A stretch of 64,000 nt of DNA from Lotus japonicus (GCF_012489685.1 NC_080042.1:76389093-76453092); one strand, 5' to 3'. Counted from the first letter of the stretch, positions 1 to 13,247 are shown. The notes: a model not told the origin generated them from the sequence alone. A program made the numbers and translations.

Positions 1-255
1 GATAATTTTAGGTTATTTACCACAGAAGCTTGATACTTCTTTGAGGGTAATTTTTATCCAAAGTGATAATTGTTTAGACTTTAGAATTTTGACAAAACAT
101 TGCAAGAAATGAGATTTAGCTAGACAGTAAAGAAACTGTGCTAATAAAAGAATTTAAATTTGAAAGATCCCCAATCATTTTTCACTCTCACACCTCACAT
201 CTCTGACAAGCTATCCTGCACAATAAAGTAACAATCACAATTACGCAAAACTTGC

Positions 256-3200
256 CTTTAATATGGCAGCACGGAAGAGTTGTGGATACATATTCACAGC
301 TGCACCAACGAGAAGACAGCCTGCACTCCATCCAATAGCGGCAAGCTGGTCTTTGTGAACATAACCCTCACTAACCAGGTAGTTTCCACACGATACAAAG
401 TCAAATATTGAATTGTGTTTGTTTATTCCACTCCCAGATTTATGCCATGAAAGACCTCCACCACCGCCACCTCTGGCATAATACAGATTACCACATGATT
501 AAATTTAAACATGAATAGAGGCTAGAAATGTCATAAATAAAAAATTCACTTTATCACGGCCAACACACAAACACAAATATATAAGGTATAAATATCATAA
601 CATAAATTTCCCATTTATAGGCAGGCTAACAGGATCATATAACAAATCCCAATATGCAAAACATTCAATTTCATGATCTCAACTCGTGAGCCATCAGCAT
701 ATCACAAGAACAAGCCTATGCCATATATAAAAGACGAAAAAGAAAACCCAAGCAACCAACCTTACATCAGCAAATGCGACTACCCAACCACGATCCAATA
801 AACTCAGCCGATCTGAACACCAGCTCTTATCAAGATCTTCTCCATATGCTCCATAGCCTACTAAAAGTCCTGGGGATTGACCCTTTTGCCAGGATTCTCT
901 AGAGTATACAATGGTTAATGGAACTTTAACACCATCATGGGAAATAACTTCCTCCCTCTGACAACAGTATACTTCAGAAAAGTCCCTCGATCTCTGTGAA
1001 TCAGAATTTGTGACACACTCATCCTTATCAGTACACGCCTCTTCAAATTTATTCTTATTTAGCTCAAACGTTGGGATGCGTGTCTGACCAACAGAACTAC
1101 AATTCACTTCCTCTTGATGCACAATTGAATATGTCTGTCTTGACATGTCATAATCAACAATTACATCCGGCATCTGTCCAATCAGTTTCAAAGGAAAACA
1201 AGTTTAACATGGAAGTTTCAAAGTTAGGGCAGAAGATAAGGAAATGATGAAAATATAAAAAATAAGTCTCACATTGCTTAGTTGGGGACAATTGAATGGT
1301 TTATAAGCTAGAGGGTTGTATTTACCATTTAATTATTCACAAACTAAGCAATGTGGGACTTCTTTCTTATATTTTCATCATGGGCTTATAAACCATTCAA
1401 TTTGTCCCTAACTAAGCAATGTGGGGCTTCTTTCTTATATTTTCATCAGGGAAAAGTAGGTAAGGACAGTCAGAGCAATTAATCAGTTCGAGGGGATTAG
1501 TTGCATAACTAGGGGGAATCAAGATGAATGGAGTCATTTAGAGAATGTTGAAAGTCGTATGAAAAGAAAAACCTTTTGTTCAAGAGAAAACCTTGGAGTA
1601 TAATTCTTTTTAGTTTGTTCTATTATCAAACATTCAAGGATAGAAGCCTTGGAGGAAGTGGAAAATCTAAGGAGAGGCTATTGAGTATGTGGATGAAAAA
1701 ACAGGGCATCAACTGGTACAATGATGATCCTTAGGAACAACCTTCCCCTTCACTGGAAGTGGCTCAACCTCAGTTGACCATGCAAGTTGAAGAGAACATC
1801 AAAGGGAATGGGTTAGAGTCCAGTGGAGACAGCTGTTATTTGGGCCATCAAGGTGAAATTAGAAAACGTTAATGAATTCTCAGATATATTTATTCAGCAC
1901 CTTCCTCTGAACACTCAATATTTTCAATATTGACAGAACTATTAATAAATAAAGATTTTAACAAGAAGATTCACATTCAATGATCAAATGAATTAAGCAT
2001 ATTATGATTGAATGTATAAATATGTAGTGCATTCATAATTATAAGTTGTCATACCACAGGAGATGAAAGAACCACGCGGTAAACGGCACTCAGGAAGTCA
2101 TGATTTGAACCAGGAGTGGCACTGCATGTATTTGATGGCAGAGGAAAGTACCACGGTTTCAGGTCTTGAATGTATACTTCATGCTACAAAGCAACACAAG
2201 ATAAGATCAAACATATGTTCACATGTAAGTGTTAAATTGACACAACACAGTTTTTTTATATTTCATCTTAGTGGAGCTTTATGTTAGAGTTAACAACTGA
2301 TGCATTCTAGAGTGCATGCTGCAGGGGAAATAATATGTACAAATAGCAAATGTCTAACATGACATCCAATCTCTGGAAGTGCAAACATAACATCCAATAA
2401 ATTTATATTTCACTTTGGATTTGAACATCCATATTCAAATAATGTTATGGTCAGTTTTGGAAGAAAAAAATGGAGGGGGAGGGAGGACTGAAATCTGCTA
2501 TTGACATGTTCATTTTCCAGTAGTGTATCTGTCATGGCTACAGAATACAATTTAATATCTAATGAGACATTTACCTAGGGCCGAACAAGACAGCAAAATG
2601 AATTTTCTGTTTTGATTATACTCTTCAGAAGATATCTTTATCTTCATCAAATTATTACATCTGATTCATATTGGTTGAACATCACACACCGTGCAGGTGG
2701 GTGCATGTGTGACTGACTCAGGGTATAAAAGAATTAGGAAAGGAAAATCAGCGATAACTTTTTTGTGTGATGATATTCCCTTTTTGTTTCTGTAATTCAC
2801 ATTAAACATTCACCCTGATCAGATTCTGCAGAGGCTAACTCAAGAACAAAAGTAACATAAACCTTTCAACTCAAGTGGTAAACAATACAATTTATTGAAG
2901 TTGAAATCCATATACCTTGAAATCAATTTGGATAGGAAATTCCAAGGAACAAAACAGAGGAAGATCTTTCTTATTGAGGAAAAGAACCAGATGTCCATTA
3001 AAGATGTCCATATCACACAGGCTCATATCTTCATCAGGAAGGATTATATTCTGAAGAAAAACATAAGCATACTAAGAGGAGTTAGACACACAAACAGAGA
3101 GAAAGTAGAGAACTCAAAATCAAGATGTATGAAGCTGATAAAAAAACCTGCAATTTAGCTGAATCTATATCTTCAACACGACATCTAACAAGGTAATAAC

Positions 3201-5106
3201 CATCACCAGACCATTGACCGTCAGGAAGAGGAGCATTAGTAAGGATATAAAATAAACCAGAATGATGTTCCACAAAGTACTGGACACCAGAAGTACGTTT
3301 ACATAATCTTTGTAAACCATCCATTGGATTGGCCGAATCTATAACATAAACCTGTGATAAGCATCAAGATCCAGATGTTACTAGAAAAGAATAAACTCAT
3401 AGTAAATTCATAAAAGAAGACATATAAGTTCCTTCCTCGGATGAAGTCCTTGAGTTTGAATTCACAGTTATGAACTTGCCATCTTTTGTGCTTGTTATGT
3501 CCACACAAAAACTGGAATCACTTTCAGTAAATATTAGGAGATCATTCACATGATCATGTCCAAGTTTTTTACAGAGGACCCTGCCATAAAACCACACGAA
3601 AGTTAGGATACCATCATAAACTGAAACCCATTCCCTTCTCCAACCCTGAAAAAAACGAACGCCCGATTATAATTTTACCTGCAAGGTCGCTGGTTTTCAT
3701 CTGACAGAGTATAAAACAGAGAACTTGCATCTTGGGCCCATGCCAGGCTAACAACACCATCAACTTCTACTTTTGGGTCTATTAATCCACTTCTAAGGTC
3801 TTTCACATGAAGCGTGAACCGCTCGCCACCAGAAACATCAACTGTGTATGCGAGGTAGTTGTGATCAGGTGAAATTCTACATGTTCCAACGTGTACATAC
3901 CCTGCATTATGGACCATATTATCAACAACAAAAAATACAACAACAACCAAGCTTTTTCCCTCACAACAATCACGAAAGGAATGGAAACACCAATACATGT
4001 GTATGCGTGTGTGAGTCGAAGCAAGAAGAAACTTACCATATTTCTCAGCTAGTTCATTCCAGTCAAGCAAAATCTCCTCCTTTTTGGATCCTGCCATTCC
4101 ACCGCGAAGCAAAAGGGTCTTCAGAAAACCACTTCTCTCCGTTTCCAGCTTCCTACACAGCACAGGATACTCCTTTCCCTCTGGAATGTACTGGTAATAT
4201 AGCCTGACCAAGATAACATGAAAAAAATAAGACCAAGAAAACAATGCAAAGAGTTAAACATAAAAACAAACAAAAAATGGTACATTTGCTACAATTGGAA
4301 TATTGGATTCTCACTTCACCAACATTGGTACAGTCCCCATTCATAGATAGTTCCACATTATCAATTTTCAACTACAGTTACTCATTCAAATAAAAATGAT
4401 TACTAAATCTTAAAAACATGCACTTCATTAGTGAAAATGCAATGGTATTAGACCCGTTTGGGAAAACAGCTTAATTAAAGCGACCATAAACGCTTATGAC
4501 ATAAGCGCTTCTTCATAAGCTATGTTTAAAAATTTATTGAAATAAATTAAAAATAAGCTATATATAAGCATAAGCTCTTTATCAGAAGCCATCCTGGGTA
4601 GCTTATGAAAATAAGCTCAAAACAGTCATAAGCTGTTTGCATAAGCTCTCCCAAACACTTACATAAGCGCTATGCTATCAAGTAAGCTCAAATGGAATCA
4701 TAAATTACTCTATTTGATTAAGGGGAAATGGAGGAGGAACGAACCAGGGTCCCCAACGCTCAGGGGGAGTGGAAACGGTGGCGGGTAATCGGGCTTTCAT
4801 CTCGGAGGAGAGGGTGGATTGGAGGTTGAGGGTGTCGGCCATGAAGGCGTCGGCGTAGGTGTTTTCGCGGTTGAGATGGTCGAGGAGATGCGGGTCGTCG
4901 ACGTTGGACATCCAGTGATAAGGGTCCTGCCATTTCTTGCCGTGAATGGACACCGTGAATGGGACCTTCTTTGGTGACGGCGGAGATTGAGGCGGCGGCG
5001 GGGAGGTTTGGCGGCGGCAGCAGGATGAGAAGAAGGAAGAGGAGCGGAGGAGTGTGAGTTTGGTGTTGGAGTGAGGAATGTGACGGAGGAGGGAGCGGAA
5101 TGCCAT
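256..5106 (-). CDS. Prolyl oligopeptidase family (S9A, oligopeptidase B-like) serine peptidase, 3'-partial
   Basis: Exons, 5' to 3': 5106-4745, 4203-4037, 3901-3679, 3580-3427 (inner border uncertain), 3351-3148, 3050-2916, 2183-2055, 1173-761, 472-256. They join in frame to about 668 residues; the C-terminus, with the catalytic Asp and His expected there, lies beyond the left edge. The first residues are rich in Arg, Ser and Leu, which suggests an organelle transit peptide; an upstream in-frame ATG at 5121 is an alternative start. Family features are an N-terminal region with the 'DPYHWM' signature, a beta-propeller-like middle, then the hydrolase domain with 'GYGAYG', 'FADVRGGG' and the nucleophile elbow GWSAG (Ser about residue 645). 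The family cleaves short peptides after basic or prolyl residues; the substrate here is unknown. The last visible donor is GC rather than GT (AAG|GCAAGT). Introns carry two repeat elements. Family assignment is firm; localisation is inferred. Confidence 0.9.
1245..1448. repeat. Foldback repeat in an intron of the peptidase gene
   Basis: Arms of about 65 bp at 1245-1310 and 1383-1448 are inverted copies of each other, with a few mismatches. Both contain the core ATTGCTTAG and the run GAATGGTTTATAAGC. The stretch 1345-1381 also repeats the right arm directly (CTAAGCAATGTGGG followed by CTTCTTTCTTATATTTTC). It behaves like a small MITE or foldback insertion; no clear target duplication was seen. 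Confidence 0.65.
4453..4660. repeat. MITE-like element in intron 1 of the peptidase gene
   Basis: The ends form an imperfect inverted repeat (CCGTTTGGGAAAACAGCTTA at the left; TAAGCTCTCCCAAACAC at the right). The body is full of AAGCTTAT/ATAAGC motifs that can fold back. The structure suits a hAT-like miniature element, but no target duplication was established, so the superfamily is a guess. Confidence 0.5.
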
Positions 5107-5197
5107 GAAAAATATTCTCAAAGTTCAAACACACTGGATACTCTTCATTTTATTCACTAGTACTTATGAGTTGAGCTGGTGAGTGAGGTCGCGCTTT

Positions 5198-5553
5198 CTG
5201 ACCCATGCATCCAGGACCATAAATCGTTTATAGAAGTACTTGCCGATCATTTACAAATACAGTCCTCATATCAATGATGGTAGTCGAAGACACCCTTCTA
5301 ATGTTAATGAATAGGGTAAATTGTGCATAATTAGTTAGGAAATTTAAACTTGTTCCGATTATCATTAGGGGGTTAGCCTGACCCATGCATCCACGATCGT
5401 AAGTGGTTTATAGAAGTATTTGTTGATCATTCGTAAATGCAGACCTCATATTAGCGACGGTAGACGAACCCAACCTTTTAATGTTGAAAATGGGGTAAGT
5501 CATGCGTAATCTCAGCTAGGATATTTAGACTTGCTTCGTTCATCATCGGCGAT
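5198..5553. repeat. Diverged tandem duplication, two units of about 177 bp
   Basis: Units at 5198-5372 and 5378-5553 both start CTGACCCATGCATCCA and then share, in the same order, GTTTATAGAAGTA, GATCATT, CCTCATAT and TAATGTT. Identity looks roughly 75-80% by eye. It lies just upstream of the peptidase gene and has no coding potential. Confidence 0.65.
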
Positions 5554-6639
5554 AGATTAACATCTGACAAGCCAAAGTCCCAAAGTCGTGGGATGATGAG
5601 TGAATTCAAGCGTCCGGTGAAGAACAAAGTTGTGTCAACAAGGCGTAACACAACTCATAGATAATTAGATTCCTTAAGCATCTAGTCTAGGGTTCGATCG
5701 TATGGAAAAATATTTGTTGAAAAAAACCTATCAACTTAACGTAATCTTTGAACCTCAAGACCTGAGAGATTAGTCTCATGGCAACAAAAACAAAAACTCC
5801 TAAAGTTGTGTCGTTGATTTTTTTATGTGATACTTTTTTCACAATCACATGAATGTTGTGAATCTTTGAGATGCAATTGTTGTCAAGGTAGGATTGATTA
5901 AGCATTTGCTGATTTAATAGACTCTATGCACAGAGAAGTTCATAAGTTTTCTACATTTGATGTTATGAACTATTAGGCCTGCTTTCATTCTATGGTGTGC
6001 CTATGACCTCATCTCAGCTTTTAGCTTTGTTTGGAACCTGGAATGTGGAAACTGATAGAATTGAATCTAATGGAGTTCTATTGCTAGTCTAGTTTGTTTT
6101 ATCTTCCCATGTAACCAAAAAAAAAATGGAGTTCTATTCACGGGATTTCTTGTTTGTAAAGTAAACACGTACCCACTTTTGAGAAATACACAGTATTATG
6201 TGAATACTATATCAAATCAATATTACATGTAAATTATTAGACGGATTAAATACTATAATACTAGTATCCACACAAAACCATCAAGTTCTTGCAACAAAGG
6301 CCGAGTTTTTATGCTCGCGCTATTCACTAGTTAAAACTTCATATGTAAGAATTTGGTAACTGATAACACATCAACAAATAAGGTAAACTGTACATCGCCA
6401 ACTTGTTTATCTAACGATATGCGCCACTATATAGGGCACTACGATGAACAAATAAACAATAACGAATAACTTGAGTTTTCCTAACCAGCTCACCAAATCT
6501 ACACATTGTCACAGCCATCATTCTTGAACTCCAGACCTGCTGCAACCTTTTATCTTTTTACCATTCAGTGATATCTCAGTTAGTTTCAAGCAGCAAACTT
6601 CATTTTCACTAGAGTCTCAAACACAAGTAATTGCACATA
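5554..6639. other. Intergenic: 3' region of the BSD gene, otherwise nothing recognised
   Basis: AT-rich sequence between the upstream side of the peptidase gene and the stop codon of the BSD-domain gene. Its right part should contain that gene's 3' UTR and polyadenylation signals (transcription runs leftward). No ORF, RNA gene or clear repeat was recognised. Confidence 0.5.
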
Positions 6640-9600
6640 CTAAACTGTTGCAGAAGATGTTTTCTTCACATGCTTCTCATCTTCAACATCCTGAAAGCAC
6701 CCATGAAGTGATAAAAATCAAATTCAGCATATCAAGAAAAGATGTGTGCAGCTAAAGTTTATTATTAATGCTGAGGGAGGTCTACTATGCAAATGAACCT
6801 TTACAAATATCTCAAAATACTCCTTCTCAATCAACATTGAAGTAGCTAGTACATTTTGGTTTCACTGAAAAAGGTGGAACTGAAGAAAAAAGAACATTCT
6901 GTACATTCTGTTCTACCCATGTGCCAAATGTCATGCTGCCCTTCTGATACTCCTTCTATTTTTATCGCCCCTCTTATATTTACTAATAACAAAATGAGTT
7001 TTACAGAATACACATAGATTATTATCCCATTTTATTTTAACAAACACATAGAAAGTGTCTTGTTTGCTTGGGCTCAAACAACATTAAGGTGGCTAAAGAA
7101 TGGTAAATGAAAGGAAAACAGAAATCCAAAGTAGATCCAGATAAAAAGCACTTACAGAATTGCCAATCTTGTCAAAATCATCATCAAAGCTGCCCTCACC
7201 ATCATCTGAAAGATGTAAAAGATAATCAATCTAAAAGTAGAGAGGCACAATGACAAGACCATGGTGCGATTATGACAGACAAATCTTAGTTAACTATCAA
7301 AGACAATGTCTGCCCTGAGATTTCAAAATCTAGTTAGTTCTTTTCTAGGAATCTTAAGAATGTTAAGTATTCATGCTTTTGCACATAATTCCCACATAAT
7401 GCGCAAAATTTCAGTTACTGATTCAACATACAAAAACTGCATGTTTCTGTATTGAAATCTAAACAAACTGTGAGTAATATACCTGGACCTCCATCACTGT
7501 CTTCAAGGTCTCCAAGAAGAAATGAATCCAAGTCCTGCTCAGAGGATGAATTGGAAGATTTACTCTTCAAATTCTTCCCTGTTGCTTCAGCCTTTCCAGA
7601 TCCTCCACTAACAGCAGTTTGCTCTACCTCAGTATCCACATTCTGCTTTGCTGCTTCTCTGAGCTGAACCTCCTCCATATATCGCTTCTCATACCTGATT
7701 GTAACATCATAGTTATTGGATGATGCTAACTTAAAAATGTTAAAACACTGCCCTCAAATTATTTAGGCAGCTCAAACTATTTAGAACCCAAGTGCCAACT
7801 CTAATACATAAAAATGATATCTACAGGGTCACAGTCTTTTCATAATATACCACAATTCCAGAAGTAAATAATTCATTCCCTGAACACACTCACTCAGCAT
7901 ATCTTGCTCAAATATTCTCCTAGATAATTACTAGCCTAGGCCCCTATCAAATTTAATTTAATTGCATCACAGGTAGAAGAAATCTTAGCTAGTTAGCTTT
8001 ATTGTCAACATTAGGATCTCTGTCTAATACTTGTGCAACCAGATTCGAAACCAGAAATGCTCTTTTTCATACTACAAAAGTTTCCTAATGCCATCTCGTC
8101 TCTTTTAACATACAAGGCCAGGAATCTAGAAACACAAGCCAGAATTATCACTTTGAAATCTGACCTATTGAGATCATCTAATACTTTTTCTGTCTATCTA
8201 GAATCCTGACTTAAGAGAAGAATATGAATACATCCTGATATGAAATTGCATATAAAATGATTAACAAGAAAATTTCTTAATATTTTATATATTATTTCCA
8301 TTGTTGCATAAATTTCAGAACCAAACAATGTGTAGAACAACAGAATCATTAAAATGTGCTGTTCCACAACATTTTCTATCTTTCCTTTTTACTTGTATTC
8401 CTTTACTTTGTTACAGAACAACTTGATTTTAGCATACATAAGTACATAGCAAAAGCCAGCAGAGATCACTAGTATATTTTCTATTTTCTTTCTTGTACTT
8501 CCTCTTTTATGTGAATAGTATTTCTTCAAAGAATACAGAAACTGTCAGAGAACATTTTAAACAAAAATATCACATATAATAGCAAAATTCTGCACCTTCA
8601 TTAACAAATCTAACACAGTACATCACTTGTTAAAAAGATATAATGCTTACGGAGCCACGTGGGTGTTGACAAGTATGAAATATATCTTCCAAAAGTGTCT
8701 TTCTTTCATAGCACGCGGACATAGTTCATATCTCAACTTTGAAATTTCCTGTAAAAGAATAACAATTAAAGTATATAATTGTAACTAGCCATCCTGTGAT
8801 AACTTGCATTTTCAAATACATACATGTTTTTTCAATCCATATTCCATACATTATATAAGCAATTTAGCATTACTGCTGGTAAATGTCGATATACTATGGC
8901 AATATAAGCAGGTGGTACTTTTAATGAATTATTATCATCTCAATAAAAAAACAACAGAGGATGAAAAGAAATCAAACTCAAACACGACATGTAAAAAGGG
9001 ACAGCGGGACCATGAATGGTCAAGATAAAAAATTACTTAATGGTCACGTGACCACTTAAAAATGCCATGCAACTTTTAAAAATAGTCAAGTGATTTAATG
9101 TTTAAAACTTCACCATTCATGATTACAAACAGTCGCGATTTATTCCTACCATTATCACATAGAGAGACCATTCTCATATGATACAACTCCTGTATATATG
9201 AATGCAACACCACCATCAACCATAAAAACAATGAATTAGAAGGAAAAAAGGATATCAAAGCAAGCATACAAAAAAGGATATCAAAGCAAAGCGTACATGC
9301 ATTTCTTAATCATGCATCATTGTTGTTTGTTCCCCAGAAAATAAAATGCAACTTGCACGAGTCACACTTACACATGCCTTTACATATTTCTAAAGTAAAC
9401 ATGTGAAGTTGAATGCATTATAAAGCAATCACCTCAACACACTAATACTAAAATATGGATGCTATCTCTTGCAGCCTTACTCCTCATGCCCTTGGCACAT
9501 AACTAAAGTAAACATGTGAAGCGAAATGCATTACAAACCAATCACACCCAATATAAAAACACACTAGATTAAATAAAAATAGTAAGCTCTGTATTCACCT

Positions 9601-10301
9601 TGACAGTAGTTAAAACAAGAGTGGCATGCTTCTCCTGGAACTCATTAAGATCCTTCCGAACATTCGAGCCCGAAGTGGGCACATTAGAACCCTCAGATTC
9701 ATCTACATTTCCAAATGCACTCACTCAATCAAACCAACCAAAACATTTTCTAATCAAAACTGTTCAATCATTGCATTGTTCATAGGTCTATGATCCTAAC
9801 ACAGAATGATTACTAATTTTACTACCAATCATTTCGCCTTTGTTTTCAGTTTTTACAGAGAATCACAAAGAAATCACAGTGAAACGATGAACAAAATTCT
9901 CGGAAATTACCAGAACTGAGGGTAAAGTTTGTGAAGGTGGTAGAAGTGAGCCCTTTGACGAAGGATCTGAGATCATCGGTGACGCAGAACTTTTCAAGGT
10001 CTTCCTCAGAAACGGAGGGTTGTGGTGGTGCCGTAGCGGTAGCAGCAGCGGCAATGGCGGAGAGTTGGGGAGGGATGGAGATGGTGTCGGAGAACGACTT
10101 GATCTGATCCGCTTGGCGGAGGGCGGCGGTTTTGATGATGTCGGCATGTTTGGAGGCCTCGGCGGCGAAATCCTTGGATTTCTTGGCGGTTTCGGAGACG
10201 AGATCGGCGATCCGGGCGGTGGCGGAGGAGCTGGTGAGGGCTTGCGATTTCTTCGCCGCCTCCTCCGCGAATGTCTTGGCTCTCTTCCAGAAGTCCTCCA
10301 T
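6640..10301 (-). CDS. BSD domain-containing protein, 301 residues
   Basis: Six exons: 10301-9911, 9702-9599, 8748-8651, 7694-7483, 7205-7156, 6690-6640. They sum to 906 nt with GT/AG borders and consistent phases, ending in TAG at 6642-6640. The protein starts MEDFWKRAK and has an Ala/Lys-rich helical N-terminus. A Ser/Thr-rich linker with 'CVTDDLRSFVKGLT' follows, then the BSD core: 'KERHFWKIYFILVNTHV', with the paired Phe-Trp that defines the domain, spans about residues 185-205. The tail is acidic and Ser-rich (DLDSFLLGDLEDSDGG, DDDFDKIGNS). BSD domains occur in TFIIH p62, synapse-associated proteins and DOS2-like proteins; plant members of this layout are poorly characterised, so no molecular role is assigned. 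The start is the ATG heading the conserved N-terminus; an upstream in-frame ATG at 10373 would add 24 hydrophobic residues and is less likely. Confidence 0.9.
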
Positions 10302-11681
10302 TGCTCGTGTCACAGTAGAAAGAAAGTCAGAGAGAAAGGTTGAAGAAGATTGCAAGAGTAAGAAGAGGAACACAAGAAAGAGATTGGAAAAATGAAGCTT
10401 TGTTTTATCATTTATGTATCTTTTTATATCATTTTCTTAATTAAATACAATTTTGGTCACCAAGTCATGATTTTTTTTTTTTTTTTAAATTAAGTGAATT
10501 TAGTTTATGTGATGATGGTTCAATGGTATGAAAACTTTCAATTTTCAAAACTATTCTTTTCAGATTTCAAAAGTTGTTTCGCTTGTTTGGTTTTCTGAAA
10601 CTAGAAATCTCAGCACCAACCGCAGCTTATTAGCAAGTAACTATTCTATAACTTTGTAAAGGATTGCATTATTTTAAGTCTCTATCAGAATTAAAATTTG
10701 CAATTGGGACTCCGTATTATGATGGAAATATATGCAATTTTTAAACACATCATAAACACCTTCATTTATCATAAAAAAACTCATCTTATTCAACATATAA
10801 TTTAAAAACCTCCGGCTAATCATCATAAGATTTCTCAAAACCGACTTTCAACAAAACACACTCATCTTCTCCTTATGAAAGTTGTTTATGTTTCTAAAAA
10901 TAGGTCTTCTGGCCCTAATTGTAGTGGATTAGCTAGTAACTTTCCTATAACTTTATACCTACACCCAATGAATGAGATGGATGTATAATCCTCACTTTAA
11001 TGCAGGCTGGACTTTGTGGGAATCAAAACAATAAAAGAACAATTACATCATTTCCTCCCACTAATTTTCCATTTGTTATTTTATAGTGGATTTTTTTTTT
11101 CCAAATTTTTATTAAGGATTGTGAGTATTTATTTGTTTTTTATTTTGGTCTTCAACTTTGTAAATAGATCGTATTAAAAAAGGGCCCAAGCCCAAATAAC
11201 ACCGTAGCAAGTAGCAACCACATATTTGCAAATTTATGGTAAAAAAAAGCCGAAGGCTAAAGGCCCAACATAGGCAAATGTTATTTTAATTGGGATATTT
11301 CAAAGGATAAATATATGACCAATAAAAAATAAGGCCCATTCTTATGTATATGCATTTTTTTTAAGCTACAAAGAAAACCTTGGAATTTTGAACAAGCAAA
11401 AAAAAGTGTTTGGGCTTAATTAATAAGAGGCCCGTGTCTGATTGTGCTGACCTAATCCAATCGCAAACCCGCAACCCAATTTAATCGTGACCCGTTTGGG
11501 TGAATGTGAGCCACATATTTCATAGTTTGGTTTCATTTGGATTAGGTTTTTACGACCCCCATTGAGATCATGAGAGTTGAAAAGTAAATATATTTAATGC
11601 AGTGAGCCTCATTCGGGAATGTCTTATGTGTTGTTTGCACATATGCTGGGGTGTTGATTCATGAGTTGATATTTTGTTTGG
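10302..11681. other. Intergenic: promoter side of the BSD gene
   Basis: The first few hundred bases hold the 5' UTR and promoter of the BSD gene, including an AG-rich leader at about 10315-10390. Homopolymer T tracts occur at 10471-10486 and 11092-11101. The rest is AT-rich with no supported ORF or RNA gene. Confidence 0.5.
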
Positions 11682-12219
11682 CTTAATTACAACTTTGGTC
11701 CCCGACGTTTACCAATGTCACGATTTTGGTCCCCCACCAAATTTAATTACATGGATGGTCTCCGACGTTGTAGGCTGCGTGCAACGTTAGTCTTACCGTT
11801 TATTTCTTAATGAAAGAGGCTTACGTGGACGTCTAGTTGGAGAGAAAAAGAAGATCTGAGGAGAGAGGGGAGCACGTGAGTATCACGTGAACTCACGTGA
11901 ACCTTATATGAACCCATTATACCCAAATCTGAAACCCTAGGGATCTAAATCGCGTTACCTTCTTCGTTCCAGGGAGGTCAGGGGTTTGGGTATAATGGGT
12001 TCAGATAAGGGTCACGTGATACTCACATGCTTCCCTCTCTCCTCATACCTCATTTCTCTCTCCAACTGGACGTCCACGTAAGCCTTCTCCATTAAGAAAT
12101 AAACGGTAGGACTAACGTTGCACACGACCTACAACGTCGGGGACCATCCATGTAATTAAATTAGGTGGGGGACCAAAATCGTGGCATTGGTAAACGTCGG
12201 GGACCAAAGTTGCATTATA
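11682..12219. mobile_element. Non-autonomous Mutator-like element with long inverted arms
   Basis: Two arms of about 240 bp (roughly 11690-11945 and 11970-12214) are inverted copies with only scattered mismatches. Landmarks shared by both arms are CAACTTTGGTCCCCGACG, TTTTGGTCCCCCACC, AACGTTAGTC, GTTTATTTCTTAATG, TTACGTGGACGTC and TATCACGTGA. The loop is tiny, so a transcript would form a near-continuous hairpin. There is no transposase ORF. The GGCTTAATTACAACTTTGG end is of the kind borne by legume Mutator-like miniature elements; the right outer end has decayed and no target duplication is visible. Confidence 0.75.
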
Positions 12220-12906
12220 TATTACTGCTTACATGATTCTTTAGAAATCTAGCTACTTGAAATAAAGAATTATTGCACCCGAAATCTGAGCCAATCATTA
12301 AACCTCCACAGCTAAGTCAAGGCTTGTTGAAACAACACAAAGATTCAGCAACCCTACATAGTACAATGTTAATCATATGAATGCAAGAATTTAGGTTATG
12401 TTTGTGTAGTTAACTGAAGTTTGATATAAAACTTCTAGTTAAGTGTACCTTAATCTATATATAAATTTTGATCAGATGAATGGAAGTCATCACTCGTATG
12501 TGTACTTTGATCTATGTTTAAACTTTAGAGTGCAAGTATGTCAAAATAGTTCAGCACTTCCAGTCAAACATAGGTATTGCAGATTGAGCGCTCGACCCCA
12601 TAGTATCAGGAGTAAACAAAACCCCATAATTCAGCAAGAGCCAAGCGTAGTCTAATGAGTTGGACGACAATATCCAAATTTCGATGATAATAACGTGCTT
12701 CCATTAAGATTAAAAAAATTGTTTACTAATAGTACAATCAAATATATCATGTTGGATTCCACCTACAACTAGTATTATTATTACAAACTGGTTTCTTGCT
12801 TTCCGAGAACATGTTTTCCGAAATGTTGGCCATATATGGTAACCCCAATGTCTGACCACTAACTCCAAGAAGAAATCATCAAAATGTTCATTGAGACAAA
12901 TAAATA
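12220..12906. other. Intergenic, nothing recognised
   Basis: AT-rich sequence between two miniature elements. Its short ORFs resemble no protein family I know. Confidence 0.4.
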
Positions 12907-13219
12907 CTCCCTCGGTTCCAAAATATAGGTTGTTTTAGGTTGTGCACATTGTTTAAGAGCTCATTAATGGATAATTTTTTTTATTAAAATACCCCTATTT
13001 AAAGTTGTGTTATATTAAGGAGAGAGAAATGTTATTATTGGTTAAGTGGATAGTGAGAGTTGTGATAGGTGAAAATTAAATGTGTAATTAAGAGATATAA
13101 TATTAAATGAGGGTATATAAGGAAGAAAGAGAGAAAAATTGCATTGGTTTTACAAAACAGCTTATATTTTGAAATATGATATAAATTTTAAAACAACTTA
13201 CATTTTAGAACGGAGGAAG
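12907..13219. mobile_element. Stowaway-like MITE (Tc1/mariner type)
   Basis: The element has ends CTCCCTCGGTTCC and, inverted at the right, GAACGGAGGAAG, the classic Stowaway-type termini. TA dinucleotides flank it at 12905-12906 and 13220-13221. The inverted similarity extends inward for about 30 bp on each side (AAAATATAGGTTGTTTTA against its inverted counterpart). Length 313 bp, no coding capacity. Confidence 0.85.
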
Positions 13220-13247
13220 TATATTAAAAGAACTTGCTATTTGGTTG

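Noticed and set aside
9846..10395. Gly- or Ala-rich frames opposite exon 1 of the BSD gene
   Set aside because: Shadow frames of a GC-rich coding exon.
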